Both the position numbers and the translations under genes were made by a program. Positions 1 to 9,974 of a stretch of DNA of 64,000 nucleotides are shown one piece after another; position 1 is the first letter of the stretch; every line of letters begins with the position of its first letter. Source of the DNA: Amycolatopsis decaplanina DSM 44594 (GTDB taxonomy: Bacteria; Actinomycetota; Actinomycetes; Mycobacteriales; Pseudonocardiaceae); NCBI RefSeq assembly GCF_000342005.1, contig NZ_AOHO01000071.1, positions 18,364 through 82,363 on the forward strand, read 5' to 3'. The notes beneath the pieces are model-generated. The model searched no databases. It worked only from the letters and a program-made list of their open reading frames with translations, and was not told the origin of the DNA.

Positions 1-529
1 GCTCCATCCGGTTCCAGATCCCGGGCGAGCTGACCGGCTGCTCCGCGAGGATCTGACGGCCGAAGGCGACGTTGAAGCGCCAGAAGTCGATCAGCTCGCA
101 GGCGGAGTCGATCTCGGCCTGGAAGGCGGTCTTCGACTGGCCGAGCATGGTGGCGGCGTTCAGCTTGGCGCGCCACGGGCCGGCGAGCAGGTCGGCGGCG
201 CGCAGGATGATCGCGGCGCGGTCGTCGAAGGACAGCGCGCGCCAGCCGGGAGCGGCGGCCTTGGCGGCGGCGATCGCGTCGCGGGTGTCCTGCGCGGTCG
301 CGCTGTGGATGACGCCCAGCACCGCCTTGTGGTTGTGCGGCTGGACGACCTCGATCTTCTCGCCACCGCCCTTGCGCTGCTCACCACCGATCGTCGCGGT
401 GATGTCGATGGGGTCGGCGTTGCCCAGCGACTTGAGCGCGCCCTCGAGTTCAGCGCGCTCAGCGCTGCCCGGTGCGTAGTTCAGCACCGGCTCGTTCTTC
501 GGGGCGGGGGTCTGGGTCACGGCGTCCAC
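1..529 (-). CDS. pruA: L-glutamate gamma-semialdehyde (P5C) dehydrogenase, N-terminal part
   Basis: Partial gene: the window edge cuts off the C-terminal two thirds. The visible 176 residues match the start of actinobacterial 1-pyrroline-5-carboxylate dehydrogenase, including the IGGEQRKGG strand, the stretch EVVQPHNHKAVLG and LIDFWRFNVAFGRQIL. The family oxidises glutamate semialdehyde to glutamate with NAD+, the second step of proline catabolism. I chose the GTG at 529 because AGGAG lies six bases upstream. The catalytic Cys and Glu lie outside the window. It is divergent from a PucR-family regulator, an arrangement usual for proline-utilisation genes, and proline dehydrogenase would be expected downstream beyond the window. 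Family call is firm; control by the neighbour is inference. Confidence 0.9.
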   Translation of the reverse strand, partial: MDAVTQTPAPKNEPVLNYAPGSAERAELEGALKSLGNADPIDITATIGGEQRKGGGEKIEVVQPHNHKAVLGVIHSATAQDTRDAIAAAKAAAPGWRALSFDDRAAIILRAADLLAGPWRAKLNAATMLGQSKTAFQAEIDSACELIDFWRFNVAFGRQILAEQPVSSPGIWNRME

Positions 530-654
530 TGACTGCTCCTGACTGCACTTCGCCGGGTAGAGGTCTCACCCCGAACGGTAGACCGGAAGGCTCCGTCGCG
601 GCTTGTTCAACCGGCTAGAATCAGGGTGACCATCTTGTCCGATCGGCTTAATCG

Positions 655-2250
655 GTGATGACAGCGACTACTCAGACGACACCCGGCGCCTCCCTCCGGC
701 ACATCCTCGCCACACTCGGGGAACCGCTGGTCAGGGTGCTCGCGGCGCCGGGCGGGCTCGGCGTCGGAGTGGAAGACGTCGTCATCCACGATCCGGAGGA
801 CCCGCCCGACGCTCATCCGGGTGATCTCGTCCTGGTGATCGGCGCTCGCGGGCGAGTGGCCGCGGGCGCGATCCGGGCGGCGGGACGTTCCGGCGCGGCC
901 GCCGTCGCGGTCAAGAACGGCACGGCCGTCGTGAACGTCGCGGCCGACGCGGGGGTCGCGCTGATCGAGGTCGGCCACGAGGCACGCTGGGAGCAGGTCG
1001 AAGCCCTGGCCAGGGGCGTCGTCGACGCGGCGCGCGCGGGTGGCGAGGCGGACAGCGGCGAGGTGCTGGGCGATCTGTTCTCGCTCGCGCAGACCATCGC
1101 GACGCTGACCGGCGGCCTGGTCAGCATCGAAGACACCGCGAGCCGCGTGCTGGCCTATTCGCGGGCGGGCGACGAGGTGGACGAACTGCGCAGGCTCTCG
1201 ATCCTCGGCCGCGAAGGTCCGGAACGGTACCTCGCGATGCTGCGCGAATGGGGTGTCTACCAGCGGCTGCGCGCCGGTGAAGGCATCGTCCGCATCGACG
1301 AGCGGCCCGATCTCGGCATCCGGCGGCGGATCGCGGCCGGGATTCACGCCGGCTCACAGCCGCTGGGGACGATCTGGGTCCAGGAGGGCGCGCAACCGCT
1401 CACCGAAAGCGCGGAAGTCGCCTTGCTCGGCGCGAGCCGGGCGCTCGCGCCGCAGCTGATCCGGCACCGGACGCTGCCCAGCCCGGAACTCCGGTTGCGC
1501 GAGGATCTGCTGGCGGGGCTGCTCGACGGACGCCTCGACGCCGAGTCCGTCGCCGACGACATCGGCGCGGATCCCGGAAAACCCGCCATGGTGCTGGCGT
1601 TCTCGCTGCCCCGCGACCGGGCCGCCACCGACCGGCAACTCCGGCGCGCGGAGCTGGTGCACCTGATCACCGTGCACACCGCCGCGTACCGGCGGAGCGC
1701 GCTGGTGAGCGTGATCGGCGGCAGGGTCTACGCGCTCCTTCCCGACCTCCCCGAGCACGCCGAACCGCGGATCCTGGCGCTGGCCAAGGAAATCGCCGGC
1801 ACCGCGCGACGGCATCTCGACGTCCGGGTGCGCGCGGCGCTGGGCGGTGTCGTACCCCGTCTTTCCGACGCGGCGGCCTCGCGCGGCGACGCGGACCGCG
1901 TACTGGCGGCGATGGCGCGCGGGCACGGGACCGCGGACGTCGCCTCACTGGCCGACGTCCGCGCCGAAGTCCTGCTCTCGGAGGTGCTCGCGTTCCTCGG
2001 CGAGCAACCGAGGATCCGCGATCCGCGGCTGACCGAACTGATCGCGCACGACGCCGAACACGGCGGCATCCTGGTCCCCGCGGTACTCGCCTACCTCGAC
2101 GCTTTCGGCGACGTCCGGCGCGCGGCGCGCGAGCTGAACATCCACCCGAACACCGTCCGCTACCGGGTGCGCCGCGCCGGCGAGGTGTCCGGGATCGACC
2201 TGGACGACCCCGCACAGCGCATGCTCACCCAGCTTCTTTTGCGCCTCTGA
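655..2250 (+). CDS. PucR-family transcriptional regulator, probable proline-utilisation regulator
   Basis: 531 residues. The N-terminal half holds a PucR-type sensory region; the C-terminal end holds the PucR helix-turn-helix (FGDVRRAARELNIHPNTVRYRVRRAGEVSG, quoted in part: NIHPNTVRYRVRRAGE), followed by the usual LDDPAQRMLTQLLL ending. Between them is a GGDEF-like central segment typical of CdaR/PucR proteins. Starts GTG-ATG at 655/658; either could be used. It is transcribed away from pruA with a 125-bp gap, so it probably responds to proline or P5C and controls pruA, as PucR-type PutR/PruC proteins do in other Actinobacteria. That role is inferred from position. It ends one base before the convergent S1-domain gene. 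Confidence 0.88.
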   Translation: MMTATTQTTPGASLRHILATLGEPLVRVLAAPGGLGVGVEDVVIHDPEDPPDAHPGDLVLVIGARGRVAAGAIRAAGRSGAAAVAVKNGTAVVNVAADAGVALIEVGHEARWEQVEALARGVVDAARAGGEADSGEVLGDLFSLAQTIATLTGGLVSIEDTASRVLAYSRAGDEVDELRRLSILGREGPERYLAMLREWGVYQRLRAGEGIVRIDERPDLGIRRRIAAGIHAGSQPLGTIWVQEGAQPLTESAEVALLGASRALAPQLIRHRTLPSPELRLREDLLAGLLDGRLDAESVADDIGADPGKPAMVLAFSLPRDRAATDRQLRRAELVHLITVHTAAYRRSALVSVIGGRVYALLPDLPEHAEPRILALAKEIAGTARRHLDVRVRAALGGVVPRLSDAAASRGDADRVLAAMARGHGTADVASLADVRAEVLLSEVLAFLGEQPRIRDPRLTELIAHDAEHGGILVPAVLAYLDAFGDVRRAARELNIHPNTVRYRVRRAGEVSGIDLDDPAQRMLTQLLLRL

Positions 2251-2251
2251 C

Positions 2252-2488
2252 TCAGGCCAGGATCAGGCTGAACCGCCGGTTCTGGACGTCCAGCTTGTCC
2301 AGCCGCACGGCGACGTTCGCGCCGGCGGTGAGCGGGCCGGTTCCGCCGACGGTCGGCAGCAGCCCCTCCATCCCGTGGGTCACTTCGACGAACGCGCCGA
2401 AGGGCAGCACTCTCGTGACGACGCCGTCCAAGACGCCGCCATCGGCGTGCGCGGCGACGAACTCGCGCCAGTTTTCGGTGGGAGACAT
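2252..2488 (-). CDS. Small single-domain S1 RNA-binding protein
   Basis: 78 residues consisting of little more than one S1 domain: the signature VTRVLPFGAFVEV and GMEGLLP is the OB-fold RNA-binding core seen in ribosomal protein S1 and PNPase. Start ATG 2488 is fixed by a strong GAGGAGGTG ribosome site; an in-frame upstream start at 2533 exists but lies across that site. The 5' leader can fold into a hairpin (CCACG...CGTGG, with inner GTCC/GGAC) immediately before the ribosome site, suggesting translational or cold-type control, which is inference. Convergent with the PucR gene. Function probably general RNA binding or translation; no more specific role is visible. Confidence 0.8.
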   Translation of the reverse strand: MSPTENWREFVAAHADGGVLDGVVTRVLPFGAFVEVTHGMEGLLPTVGGTGPLTAGANVAVRLDKLDVQNRRFSLILA

Positions 2489-2640
2489 GCGATTCACCTC
2501 CTCTCCACGCATGGTCCACAACAGGGGACACACGTGGAGGCGGGCTTCGGGCCCGCGCGGAGATCAAGCGGCGGCCGGGGAACCCGTCCGCTCACGGCAC
2601 AAGGCCGACCCGGCAGTCATGCCCGTGACACTAGCAAGAG

Positions 2641-3681
2641 TCACGACACCGCGGCGAGGCTCCGCCGCTCGGCGACCTCCGCCAGCGCGCGGTAGGAATC
2701 CAGCCGCTCGGCCTGGTCGAAGGTGCTCGTGGTCACCAGGATCTCGTCGGCGCCGGTCTTCGCGACGAGGTCGTCCAGCCGGTCGCCCACCTCGTCCGGG
2801 GTACCCGCGATCTGGCCGTCGAGCGCCCGGTCCAGCCGTTCCCGATCGCGGTCCGACATCGGTCCGGCGAGGATCTCTTCCACCGGCGACAGCGGTGGAA
2901 AGACGCCATGCGTCCGCGAGTAGACCGTCGACCACGCTTCGGGGATCAGCAACCGCCGGGCCCGTTCGGCCGTCTCGGCGACCGCGATCGCCGTGGACAC
3001 CACGACATACGGCCGCGACGTCTGTGCGGAAGGGCGGAACCCGGAGCGATAGCCCTCGATGGCTTCGAGCAGCGGTCCCTCACCCCGGACCGGCGCGATC
3101 ACCAGCGGCAGCCCCAGTTCCGCGGCCAGCCGCGCCCCGGCACCGGTGGCCAGCAGGAACGAGGGCACGCGCAGTCCTTCCGCGGGAATGGCGTGCACCC
3201 CTGGATACGTCATCTGATCGCCCGCGAGGAAGCCCAGCAGCTCGCGAACCTGCTCGCCGAAGCGGTCCGCGTCGTCCTTCTCGTGCCCGAGCGCCTGCCG
3301 GACCCCGCCGGTGAACCCGACCGACCGGCCCAGCCCCATGTCGATCCGGCCCGGGAAGAGCGATTCGAGCACGCCGAACTGCTCCGCGACCACGAGCGGC
3401 CGGTGGTTCGGCAGCATCACGCCGCCGGTGCCGACGCGGATCCGCTCGGTCGCCGAGGCGACCGCGGCCGCCAGCACCGTGGGCGCCGAACCGGCGACGC
3501 CGGGCACGCTGTGGTGTTCGGAGACCCAGAACCGGTGATAGCCCAGCGCTTCGATGTCCCGCGCGAACGCGACCGTGTCCCGCAGGGCGCGGGGCGCGTC
3601 GCCACCGCGACGGGTCGGGGACCGGTCCAGTACCGAAAGCGTGATCACGCTCGGGTCAACGCGCCCGGACCCGGCGGGCAT
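2641..3681 (-). CDS. LLM-class flavin-dependent oxidoreductase (MsnO8-like)
   Basis: 346 residues, bacterial-luciferase-like TIM barrel. Typical marks are LSVLDRSPTRRG at the start, FARDIEALGYHRFWVSEHHSVPGVAGSAP, GGVMLPNHRPLVVAEQFGVLESLFPGRID, MGLGRS, and the C-terminal GTPDEVGDRLDDLVAKTGADEILVTT (quoted parts under the family motifs). These proteins use FMN or F420 for monooxygenation or hydride transfer on small molecules; the substrate cannot be told. It starts eight bases after the stop of the DUF6221 gene, so the two are probably cotranscribed. A GTG 30 bases further in (VITLSVLD) is an alternative start. Confidence 0.87.
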   Translation of the reverse strand: MPAGSGRVDPSVITLSVLDRSPTRRGGDAPRALRDTVAFARDIEALGYHRFWVSEHHSVPGVAGSAPTVLAAAVASATERIRVGTGGVMLPNHRPLVVAEQFGVLESLFPGRIDMGLGRSVGFTGGVRQALGHEKDDADRFGEQVRELLGFLAGDQMTYPGVHAIPAEGLRVPSFLLATGAGARLAAELGLPLVIAPVRGEGPLLEAIEGYRSGFRPSAQTSRPYVVVSTAIAVAETAERARRLLIPEAWSTVYSRTHGVFPPLSPVEEILAGPMSDRDRERLDRALDGQIAGTPDEVGDRLDDLVAKTGADEILVTTSTFDQAERLDSYRALAEVAERRSLAAVS

Positions 3682-3688
3682 TCCCCGC

Positions 3689-4081
3689 TCAGGGGCGCCA
3701 ACGCTCGCTGTAGTCCGGGTGGTCGGCGTGCGGCAGGGCCAGCAACCGCAGCGTCAGGCACCAGTTCGTCCCGGCCTCGTCGGCGGGCACATGGCAGGTT
3801 TCGCACCAGTACTCGTTGCCGTACAAGGGAAATCCCGGGACCTTCTCCGAGACCGTGGTGCGATGCGCCTGCAGGAGCCGCCGGGTCGCCTCGATCTCGT
3901 TGATCATCTGATTGACCGCGTCGAGTTCGACGTCGTTGAGCGAGCGGATCTTCTTTTCGATGACGACCTTGGTCTCACCACGATTGAGCGATTCGTTGAT
4001 CTCGGTTTTCTTGACCGCCTGCATGATCAACGCCTGGCGTTGCCCCACACGCGCGGCGAGAAAGGCGATCAGGTCGTCCAC
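3689..4081 (-). CDS. DUF6221-family protein
   Basis: 130 residues. The opening MDDLIAFLAARVGQRQ and the ending LRLLALPHADHPDYSERWRP match the DUF6221 pattern common in Actinobacteria and their phages. A central acidic/basic helix (residues about 30-70) is followed by a CETC...C set of cysteines that could bind zinc. Function unknown. ATG 4081 is preceded by GGAGTA (GGGAGACGAAGGAGTACCC, in part). It lies eight bases upstream of the LLM oxidoreductase and probably shares its transcript. Family assignment is from memory of the conserved ends. Confidence 0.72.
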   Translation of the reverse strand: MDDLIAFLAARVGQRQALIMQAVKKTEINESLNRGETKVVIEKKIRSLNDVELDAVNQMINEIEATRRLLQAHRTTVSEKVPGFPLYGNEYWCETCHVPADEAGTNWCLTLRLLALPHADHPDYSERWRP

Positions 4082-4263
4082 GGGTACTCCTTCGTCTCCC
4101 CCAGGCTGGTGTTCGGAGGGAAATGTCGCTGGCAGGAAGCCCTGCGTTACGGCTGAGTCCCACGCGTCACACAGTCTTGTATCGGTTCCCGGCGGAGCGG
4201 TAACAGGTTTCTAGATCGACACGAAAGCGCAATCACTCCGCGAGCAAAACGAAGAAGAGACTG

Positions 4264-4746
4264 ATGCCGAGCGCGAATTGGTCACCCATACCGCACACCT
4301 CGTCACGAAATGCATTCCCGCTCGTGGCCGGCCTCGCCGTCGCGCTCACTTTGGGCGCGGGTGCCGGTGTGGTGGCGGCCACTCGCCCGGGAGAGCCCGG
4401 CACGGCACCGGCGGTCCCGGTGACGGTGACCGTCACGGCGAAGGCCGCGCCCGCGCCGACCGTGACCGTCCCGGCGCCCCCGATCACCTCGGGACGCGCC
4501 GCCGTCGCCACCCCGGCGGACCGGTTCGCCGACGGGACCTATCTGGTCGGCTCCGAGATCGAAGCGGGCTCGTACCGCTCCCCCGGGCCGGCGCCGGGCG
4601 GCAACGGTCACTGCTACTGGGCGAGGCTCCGGCCCGAAGCCACGTCGAAGATCGTGGCCGGCCAGCTGACCACGGGCGCCGCCCGGTTCACCGCCCGCAA
4701 GGGCGAGTACGTGCAGGTCGCGGGCTGCGAATTCAGCCGGGGCTAA
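4264..4746 (+). CDS. Secreted or membrane-anchored protein with a GTYLVGSEI..CYWARL domain
   Basis: 160 residues. Residues about 16-39 (AFPLVAGLAVALTLGAGAGV region) form a signal or anchor segment, followed by a Val/Thr/Ala/Pro-rich linker to about residue 80. The extracytoplasmic C-terminal domain of about 75 residues starts at FADGTYLVGSEIEAGSY and ends with the Cys-containing VAGCEF; two cysteines (CYWARL and AGCEF) could form a disulfide. This short beta-rich domain is common in exported actinobacterial proteins of unknown function. Its TAA stop overlaps the TAG stop of the convergent polymerase gene by three bases, so the two transcripts must share 3' ends. Confidence 0.75.
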   Translation: MPSANWSPIPHTSSRNAFPLVAGLAVALTLGAGAGVVAATRPGEPGTAPAVPVTVTVTAKAAPAPTVTVPAPPITSGRAAVATPADRFADGTYLVGSEIEAGSYRSPGPAPGGNGHCYWARLRPEATSKIVAGQLTTGAARFTARKGEYVQVAGCEFSRG

Positions 4747-5765
4747 GCGGTGTCGTCCCGCGCCTTGCTGGGCTGGACACGCTTCGGCTCACCGGGCATT
4801 TTCGGGTAATCCGGCGGATACGGCATCTCGCCGAGGCCGTGGTCACGCTCGTCACGGGCATACCATTCCAGCAACGTCTCGATGCCGAACGCCTGCTCGT
4901 CCATCGGCGCGTGCAGGTCGCCGCGCTCGGCGTAGAACGCGCCGGCGGTGAGGACATCGAAGTCGTCCGGGTCGACCTCGGTCAGCAGATCCCAGGTCAG
5001 CGGAGTCGACACCGTCGCCCGTGGGGTGCCGCGGACCGACCAGGCCGACGCCACCGTGCGGTCGCGCGCCGCCTGGTTGTAGTCGATGAAGACCCGGCCG
5101 CCGCGCTCTTCCTTCCACCACGCGATGGTCGCCTTGTCCGGGATGCGGCGCTCGACCTCGCGGCCCAGCGCGATCACCGCGTGCCGGACGTCGATGAAGT
5201 CCCATTCCGGCCGGATCCGCACGAGGACGTGCACGCCACGGCCGCCCGAGGTCTTCGGGTAGCCGACGAGCCCCGCCGAGTCGAGGACCTCGCGCACCAC
5301 GCCCGCGACCTCGACCGCGTCGGAGAACCCCGCCTCGTCCGGCGGGTCCACGTCGATGCGGAGTTCGTCGGGGTGGTCGACGTCGGGCCGCCGCACCGGC
5401 CACGGGTGGAAGTCGAAGGTGCCCAGGTTCGCCGCCCAGGCGAACACGGCGGTCTCGGTCGGGCAGACCTCCTCGGCCGTCCGGCCCGACGGGAAGGTGA
5501 TCTTCACGGTCTCCACCCATTCCGGGGCGCCCTTCGGCACGCGCTTGGCGTAGAACCACTCGCCTTCGACGCCGTCGACGTAACGCTTCAGCGTCGTCGG
5601 CCGCTCCCCGATCGCGCGCAGCAACGGCTCACCGACCGCGACGTAGTGCTCCACGACCTGGCGCTTCGTGATCCCCCGGGCCGGGAAGTACACCTTGTCC
5701 GGGCTGGACACCCGGACCTTGCGCTCGCCTGCCTCGACCTCGATCGGCTCACCGTTCTTGGGCAT
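4743..5765 (-). CDS. LigD-type stand-alone DNA polymerase/primase (PolD)
   Basis: 340 residues, matching the archaeo-eukaryotic primase-like polymerase module of LigD with no ligase or nuclease domain attached. The metal-binding DELRIDVDPPD motif (residues about 145-155), the TSGGRGVHVLVRI loop and the SARGTPRATVSTPL-like C-terminal motif (here SVRGTPRATVSTPLTWDLL) are present. Family members add ribonucleotides or fill gaps during non-homologous end joining and base-excision repair; mycobacteria carry similar stand-alone PolD proteins. Start ATG 5765 chosen over an upstream in-frame codon at 5843 because the shorter protein begins as the family does (GERKVRVSSPDKVYFP). Last gene of a short leftward run with the GNAT gene. 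Confidence 0.9.
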   Translation of the reverse strand: MPKNGEPIEVEAGERKVRVSSPDKVYFPARGITKRQVVEHYVAVGEPLLRAIGERPTTLKRYVDGVEGEWFYAKRVPKGAPEWVETVKITFPSGRTAEEVCPTETAVFAWAANLGTFDFHPWPVRRPDVDHPDELRIDVDPPDEAGFSDAVEVAGVVREVLDSAGLVGYPKTSGGRGVHVLVRIRPEWDFIDVRHAVIALGREVERRIPDKATIAWWKEERGGRVFIDYNQAARDRTVASAWSVRGTPRATVSTPLTWDLLTEVDPDDFDVLTAGAFYAERGDLHAPMDEQAFGIETLLEWYARDERDHGLGEMPYPPDYPKMPGEPKRVQPSKARDDTA

Positions 5766-5784
5766 GCGGACACCGTATCGCCGA

Positions 5785-6342
5785 TCAGGGCCGGGGATCG
5801 GTCTCCAGAACGGCCATGCTGATCGCGTCGTGCCACTCGCCATCCCACCACAGCGCGTCCCGCTCGACGCCCTCGCGGACGAAACCGCATTTCTCGTAGA
5901 CCCGCTGCGCCCTGGGGTTGAAGTCGAAGACCTCGAGCGAGACGCGATGCAGGCCGACGACGTCGAACGCGAAGTCCAGGATGAGCTTCGTCGCTTCGGT
6001 GCCGTACCCCTTGCCGAAGATGTCAGGCCCGGTCAAGGCGATCCGGAACGAGGCCGAGCGGTTGTCCCCGTCGACGTCGTTGAGCACGACGTCGCCCAGA
6101 TAGCCACGATCGTCCTTGCGCAGGATCGCGTAGTCCGCCCGGTCGTCGAGGCCGGGGCGGGACGAGAGCCACTCGCGGATCTGTTCCTCGGTGAACTTCG
6201 CGTGGGTCCCGGTGAGCCGGGTGGTTTCAGGCTCCCGCAGGGCCTTCCACGCGGTCTCGAAGTAAGTCTCGTCGAGCTGCGTGAGCACGACGTTCTCGCC
6301 GGTGAGTTCGGGCTGCGTCCGCAGCGCCTCGGTGTCGATCAC
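5785..6342 (-). CDS. GNAT-family N-acetyltransferase (RimJ/RimL-like)
   Basis: 185 residues. The acetyl-CoA-binding motif is IFGKGYGTEATKLILDFAF, followed by HRVSLEVFDFNPRAQRVYEKCGFVREG (motif B), as in ribosomal-protein and small-molecule acetyltransferases of the RimJ/RimL type. Substrate unknown. The start GTG 6342 is chosen because a TACGGT -10 hexamer ends exactly seven bases upstream, so the mRNA is probably leaderless; there is no Shine-Dalgarno sequence. Divergent from the VTT membrane protein, whose start is only 25 bp away and is driven by the same palindrome. Confidence 0.85.
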   Translation of the reverse strand: MIDTEALRTQPELTGENVVLTQLDETYFETAWKALREPETTRLTGTHAKFTEEQIREWLSSRPGLDDRADYAILRKDDRGYLGDVVLNDVDGDNRSASFRIALTGPDIFGKGYGTEATKLILDFAFDVVGLHRVSLEVFDFNPRAQRVYEKCGFVREGVERDALWWDGEWHDAISMAVLETDPRP

Positions 6343-6366
6343 ACCGGATACCGTACGGTTGACGCA
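6343..6366. promoter_or_regulatory. Bidirectional leaderless promoter
   Basis: The palindrome ACCGTACGGT (6350-6359) gives the -10-like hexamer TACGGT on both strands. On each strand exactly seven bases separate it from a GTG start (6367 forward, 6342 reverse). This symmetrical layout is seen directly. That both genes are transcribed leaderlessly from one site is inference from the known -10-to-start spacing of leaderless actinobacterial mRNAs. No convincing -35 box is visible on either side. Confidence 0.6.
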
Positions 6367-7053
6367 GTGTCCGGCCGTACCAAATTGATCCTCGCGCTCA
6401 CCGTGCTCGCCCTCTTCGTGGCCGCGGCGGTGCTGCTGCCGATCCCGAGCCCGGCCGGGCTGCGGGCCTGGGCGGCCGAGACCGGCCCGGCCACCCCGCT
6501 GGTGTTCTTCCTGGCCTACTCGGTACTGACCGTGGCGCCGATCCCGCGCACCGTGTTCAACCTGGCGGGCGGGCTGCTGCTCGGCGCCACGACGGGCATC
6601 GTCGTCGGCATCCTGGCGACCACGGTCGCCTCCGGTCTGTCTTTCACCCTTTCGAGGGCACTCGGCCGCGACCTGGTCACCCGGCACCTGCACCGGGCGA
6701 AGGTCCGCGCGGTCAACGACCGGCTTTCGGACGGCGGGGTGCTGGCGATCACCTCCTTACGGCTGATCCCGATGGTGCCGTTCGCTCCGTTCAGTTACCT
6801 GTGCGGAGTGTCATCGGTCCGTTTCGTTCCGTATCTGATCGGGACGGCGCTCGGCAGCCTGCCGGGTACGGTCGCGGTCGTCGTCCTCGGCGACGCGCTG
6901 ACCGGGGAAACGCCTCCCGCACTGCTGATCTGCTACGCCGTGTTCGCCGCCGCGGGGGCCATCGGGCTGGCCAAGGTCTTCCGGCGTGAAGCCCGTCCGG
7001 TGCCCGAACCGAGCGGCGAGGAAGAACTGCCCACCTCCACACCGGCGAGCTGA
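6367..7053 (+). CDS. TVP38/TMEM64-family (VTT/DedA-like) membrane protein
   Basis: 228 residues with about five or six hydrophobic segments. The SNARE-associated/VTT core reads PRTVFNLAGGLLLGATTGIVVG, then SRALGRDL, then RLIPMVPFAPFSYLCGVSSVRFVPYLIGTALGSLPGTV, with the two re-entrant loops typical of the family. DedA/VTT proteins act in lipid scrambling and membrane homeostasis. Start GTG 6367 is set by the leaderless -10 palindrome shared with the GNAT gene; a much longer upstream reading frame would run antisense through the GNAT and polymerase genes and is not real. Confidence 0.85.
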   Translation: MSGRTKLILALTVLALFVAAAVLLPIPSPAGLRAWAAETGPATPLVFFLAYSVLTVAPIPRTVFNLAGGLLLGATTGIVVGILATTVASGLSFTLSRALGRDLVTRHLHRAKVRAVNDRLSDGGVLAITSLRLIPMVPFAPFSYLCGVSSVRFVPYLIGTALGSLPGTVAVVVLGDALTGETPPALLICYAVFAAAGAIGLAKVFRREARPVPEPSGEEELPTSTPAS

Positions 7054-7134
7054 CGGGGAGCCGGAACCGCCGCCCGCTACACTCGATCGGGTGCGTGGGG
7101 CCGGCGAGGCCGCGTAACGCCACCATCACCCGGG

Positions 7135-8838
<1,704 letters not shown>

Positions 8839-9151
8839 GGATAGCGGCCACAGCGAGATCAACCCGTCGCCAACCGACGATTCACGCTGTCGTCGAGCGC
8901 CGAGGCAAAGACGGGCGATCACAGAACGTCATGGGTGTGTGGAATCAGGGACGTTGAGTGTCCCTGATTCCACACACCCCCACTTACACGACCATCGGGC
9001 CTGAGAATTCCGGCAACGGTGCTTCGGGGCTTTCAGTGACTGGAATGGCTGACAGGTGCGCGAGTACTCGGCTACTGACGCAGCGTGGCGGTGGTGAGAC
9101 CCGCCTCGCCGGCGGTAGGCCAATCGCCGATCGTGGCTTACTGTTGCCGGT
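8839..9151. repeat. Gap holding a perfect 20-bp inverted repeat
   Basis: No gene is supported in these 313 bases. The main object is a perfect 20-bp inverted repeat: left arm 8934-8953 (begins GGGTGTGTGGAATC), loop of seven bases 8954-8960, right arm 8961-8980. It is not followed by a U-run. It could be a terminator for the kinase gene or one of the dispersed palindromes common in this genome. A leaderless -10 (TACTGT, 9139-9144) for the next gene lies at the right end. Confidence 0.75.
9139..9151 (+). promoter_or_regulatory. Leaderless -10 element
   Basis: TACTGT at 9139-9144 is followed by seven bases and then the ATG at 9152. No Shine-Dalgarno sequence is present. This matches the spacing seen for leaderless genes elsewhere in this window (6367, 18220, 49260, 56816). 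Confidence 0.5.
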
Positions 9152-9457
9152 ATGGCCGATAGCGGACCTTTCGGACCTGGCCAGAATCCTCGTTTCGACG
9201 AGGACCTGGTAGGCCTCGACCCGTACGACCCCGAAGCCCGTGCCTTCGCCGAGCATCTGGACCGCATCGAACGCTGCGGCCCGAACTTCACGGTGGAGGC
9301 CTGCCTCGACGGTGTCTCCGATTTCGCCGACTCCAGCAACCGTCTCGGCGGTCTGCGCTGGTGGGTTTCGGCACTGGTCGTGGTCCTCATCGTGCTCGGC
9401 GTGATGGTCACCGCATGGGACATCATCGGCCGGGCCATCACGTGGCTCGCGGGGTAA
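9152..9457 (+). CDS. Small tail-anchored membrane protein, unknown function
   Basis: 101 residues. The first 70 residues are acidic and probably cytoplasmic (FDEDLVGLDPYDPEARAFAEHLDRIERC); one transmembrane helix follows at about residues 71-95 (WWVSALVVVLIVLGVMV). The layout suggests a tail-anchored protein with a cytoplasmic head containing two cysteines. Start ATG 9152 is supported by a leaderless -10. It ends two bases before msrB, so the two are probably cotranscribed. I do not recognise a family. Confidence 0.65.
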   Translation: MADSGPFGPGQNPRFDEDLVGLDPYDPEARAFAEHLDRIERCGPNFTVEACLDGVSDFADSSNRLGGLRWWVSALVVVLIVLGVMVTAWDIIGRAITWLAG

Positions 9458-9458
9458 C

Positions 9459-9899
9459 GTGGAACCGGTGAAAGGCATGAAACCCGTTGTCGGAGCCACG
9501 CCGCGCGTGGTCAAGTCCGAGCAGGAATGGCGGGAGCAGCTCAGCCCCGACGAGTACGCCGTGCTCCGCCAGGCGGGCACCGAGCGCCCCTTCACCGGGG
9601 AGTACACCGACACCAAGACCACCGGTGTCTATCAGTGCCGAGCCTGTGGTGCCGAACTGTTCCGCAGTGACACGAAATTCGAGAGCCATTGCGGCTGGCC
9701 GTCGTTCTACGACCCGGCCGACACCGACGCCGTCCTCCTCCGCGAGGACACCACCATGGGGATGCGGCGGATCGAGGTGCTGTGCAAGTCGTGCCACAGC
9801 CACCTCGGGCACGTCTTCGAAGGCGAAGGCTACGCCACGCCGACGGACCAGCGGTACTGCATCAACTCGATCTCGCTGAAGCTCGTTCCCGAGTCGTAA
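9459..9899 (+). CDS. msrB: Peptide-methionine (R)-S-oxide reductase MsrB
   Basis: 146 residues. It reduces methionine-R-sulfoxide in proteins. Structural zinc ligands are present as CRAC and CKSC pairs, with GWPSFYDP, HLGHVF and the catalytic Cys in RYCINS near the C-terminus, all standard for MsrB. GTG 9459 follows the upstream stop directly; ATG 9477 is an alternative start with little cost to the domain. Probably translated from the same transcript as the preceding small membrane protein. A strong hairpin follows at 9915-9970. Confidence 0.95.
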   Translation: MEPVKGMKPVVGATPRVVKSEQEWREQLSPDEYAVLRQAGTERPFTGEYTDTKTTGVYQCRACGAELFRSDTKFESHCGWPSFYDPADTDAVLLREDTTMGMRRIEVLCKSCHSHLGHVFEGEGYATPTDQRYCINSISLKLVPES

Positions 9900-9914
9900 C
9901 CGACCGAAGCGAAC

Positions 9915-9970
9915 CACCGCCCTCCCCGACGCGTTTCCGAGGAACAGGAACAGCGTCGGGGAGGGCGGTG
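9915..9970 (+). terminator. 18-bp hairpin that overlaps the next ribosome site
   Basis: Perfect 18-bp stem: 9915-9932 (begins CACCGCCCTCCCCG) pairs with 9953-9970, with a 20-base loop. It follows msrB by 15 bases and would act as its terminator. The right arm contains GGGGAGGG, the only Shine-Dalgarno-like sequence for the ATG at 9975, so folding would also hide that ribosome site. Confidence 0.65.
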
Positions 9971-9974
9971 TCGT

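Noticed and set aside
3975..4163. Other small open frames antisense to the DUF6221 gene and similar loci
   Set aside because: No ribosome sites, no domain motifs, and full overlap with supported genes.
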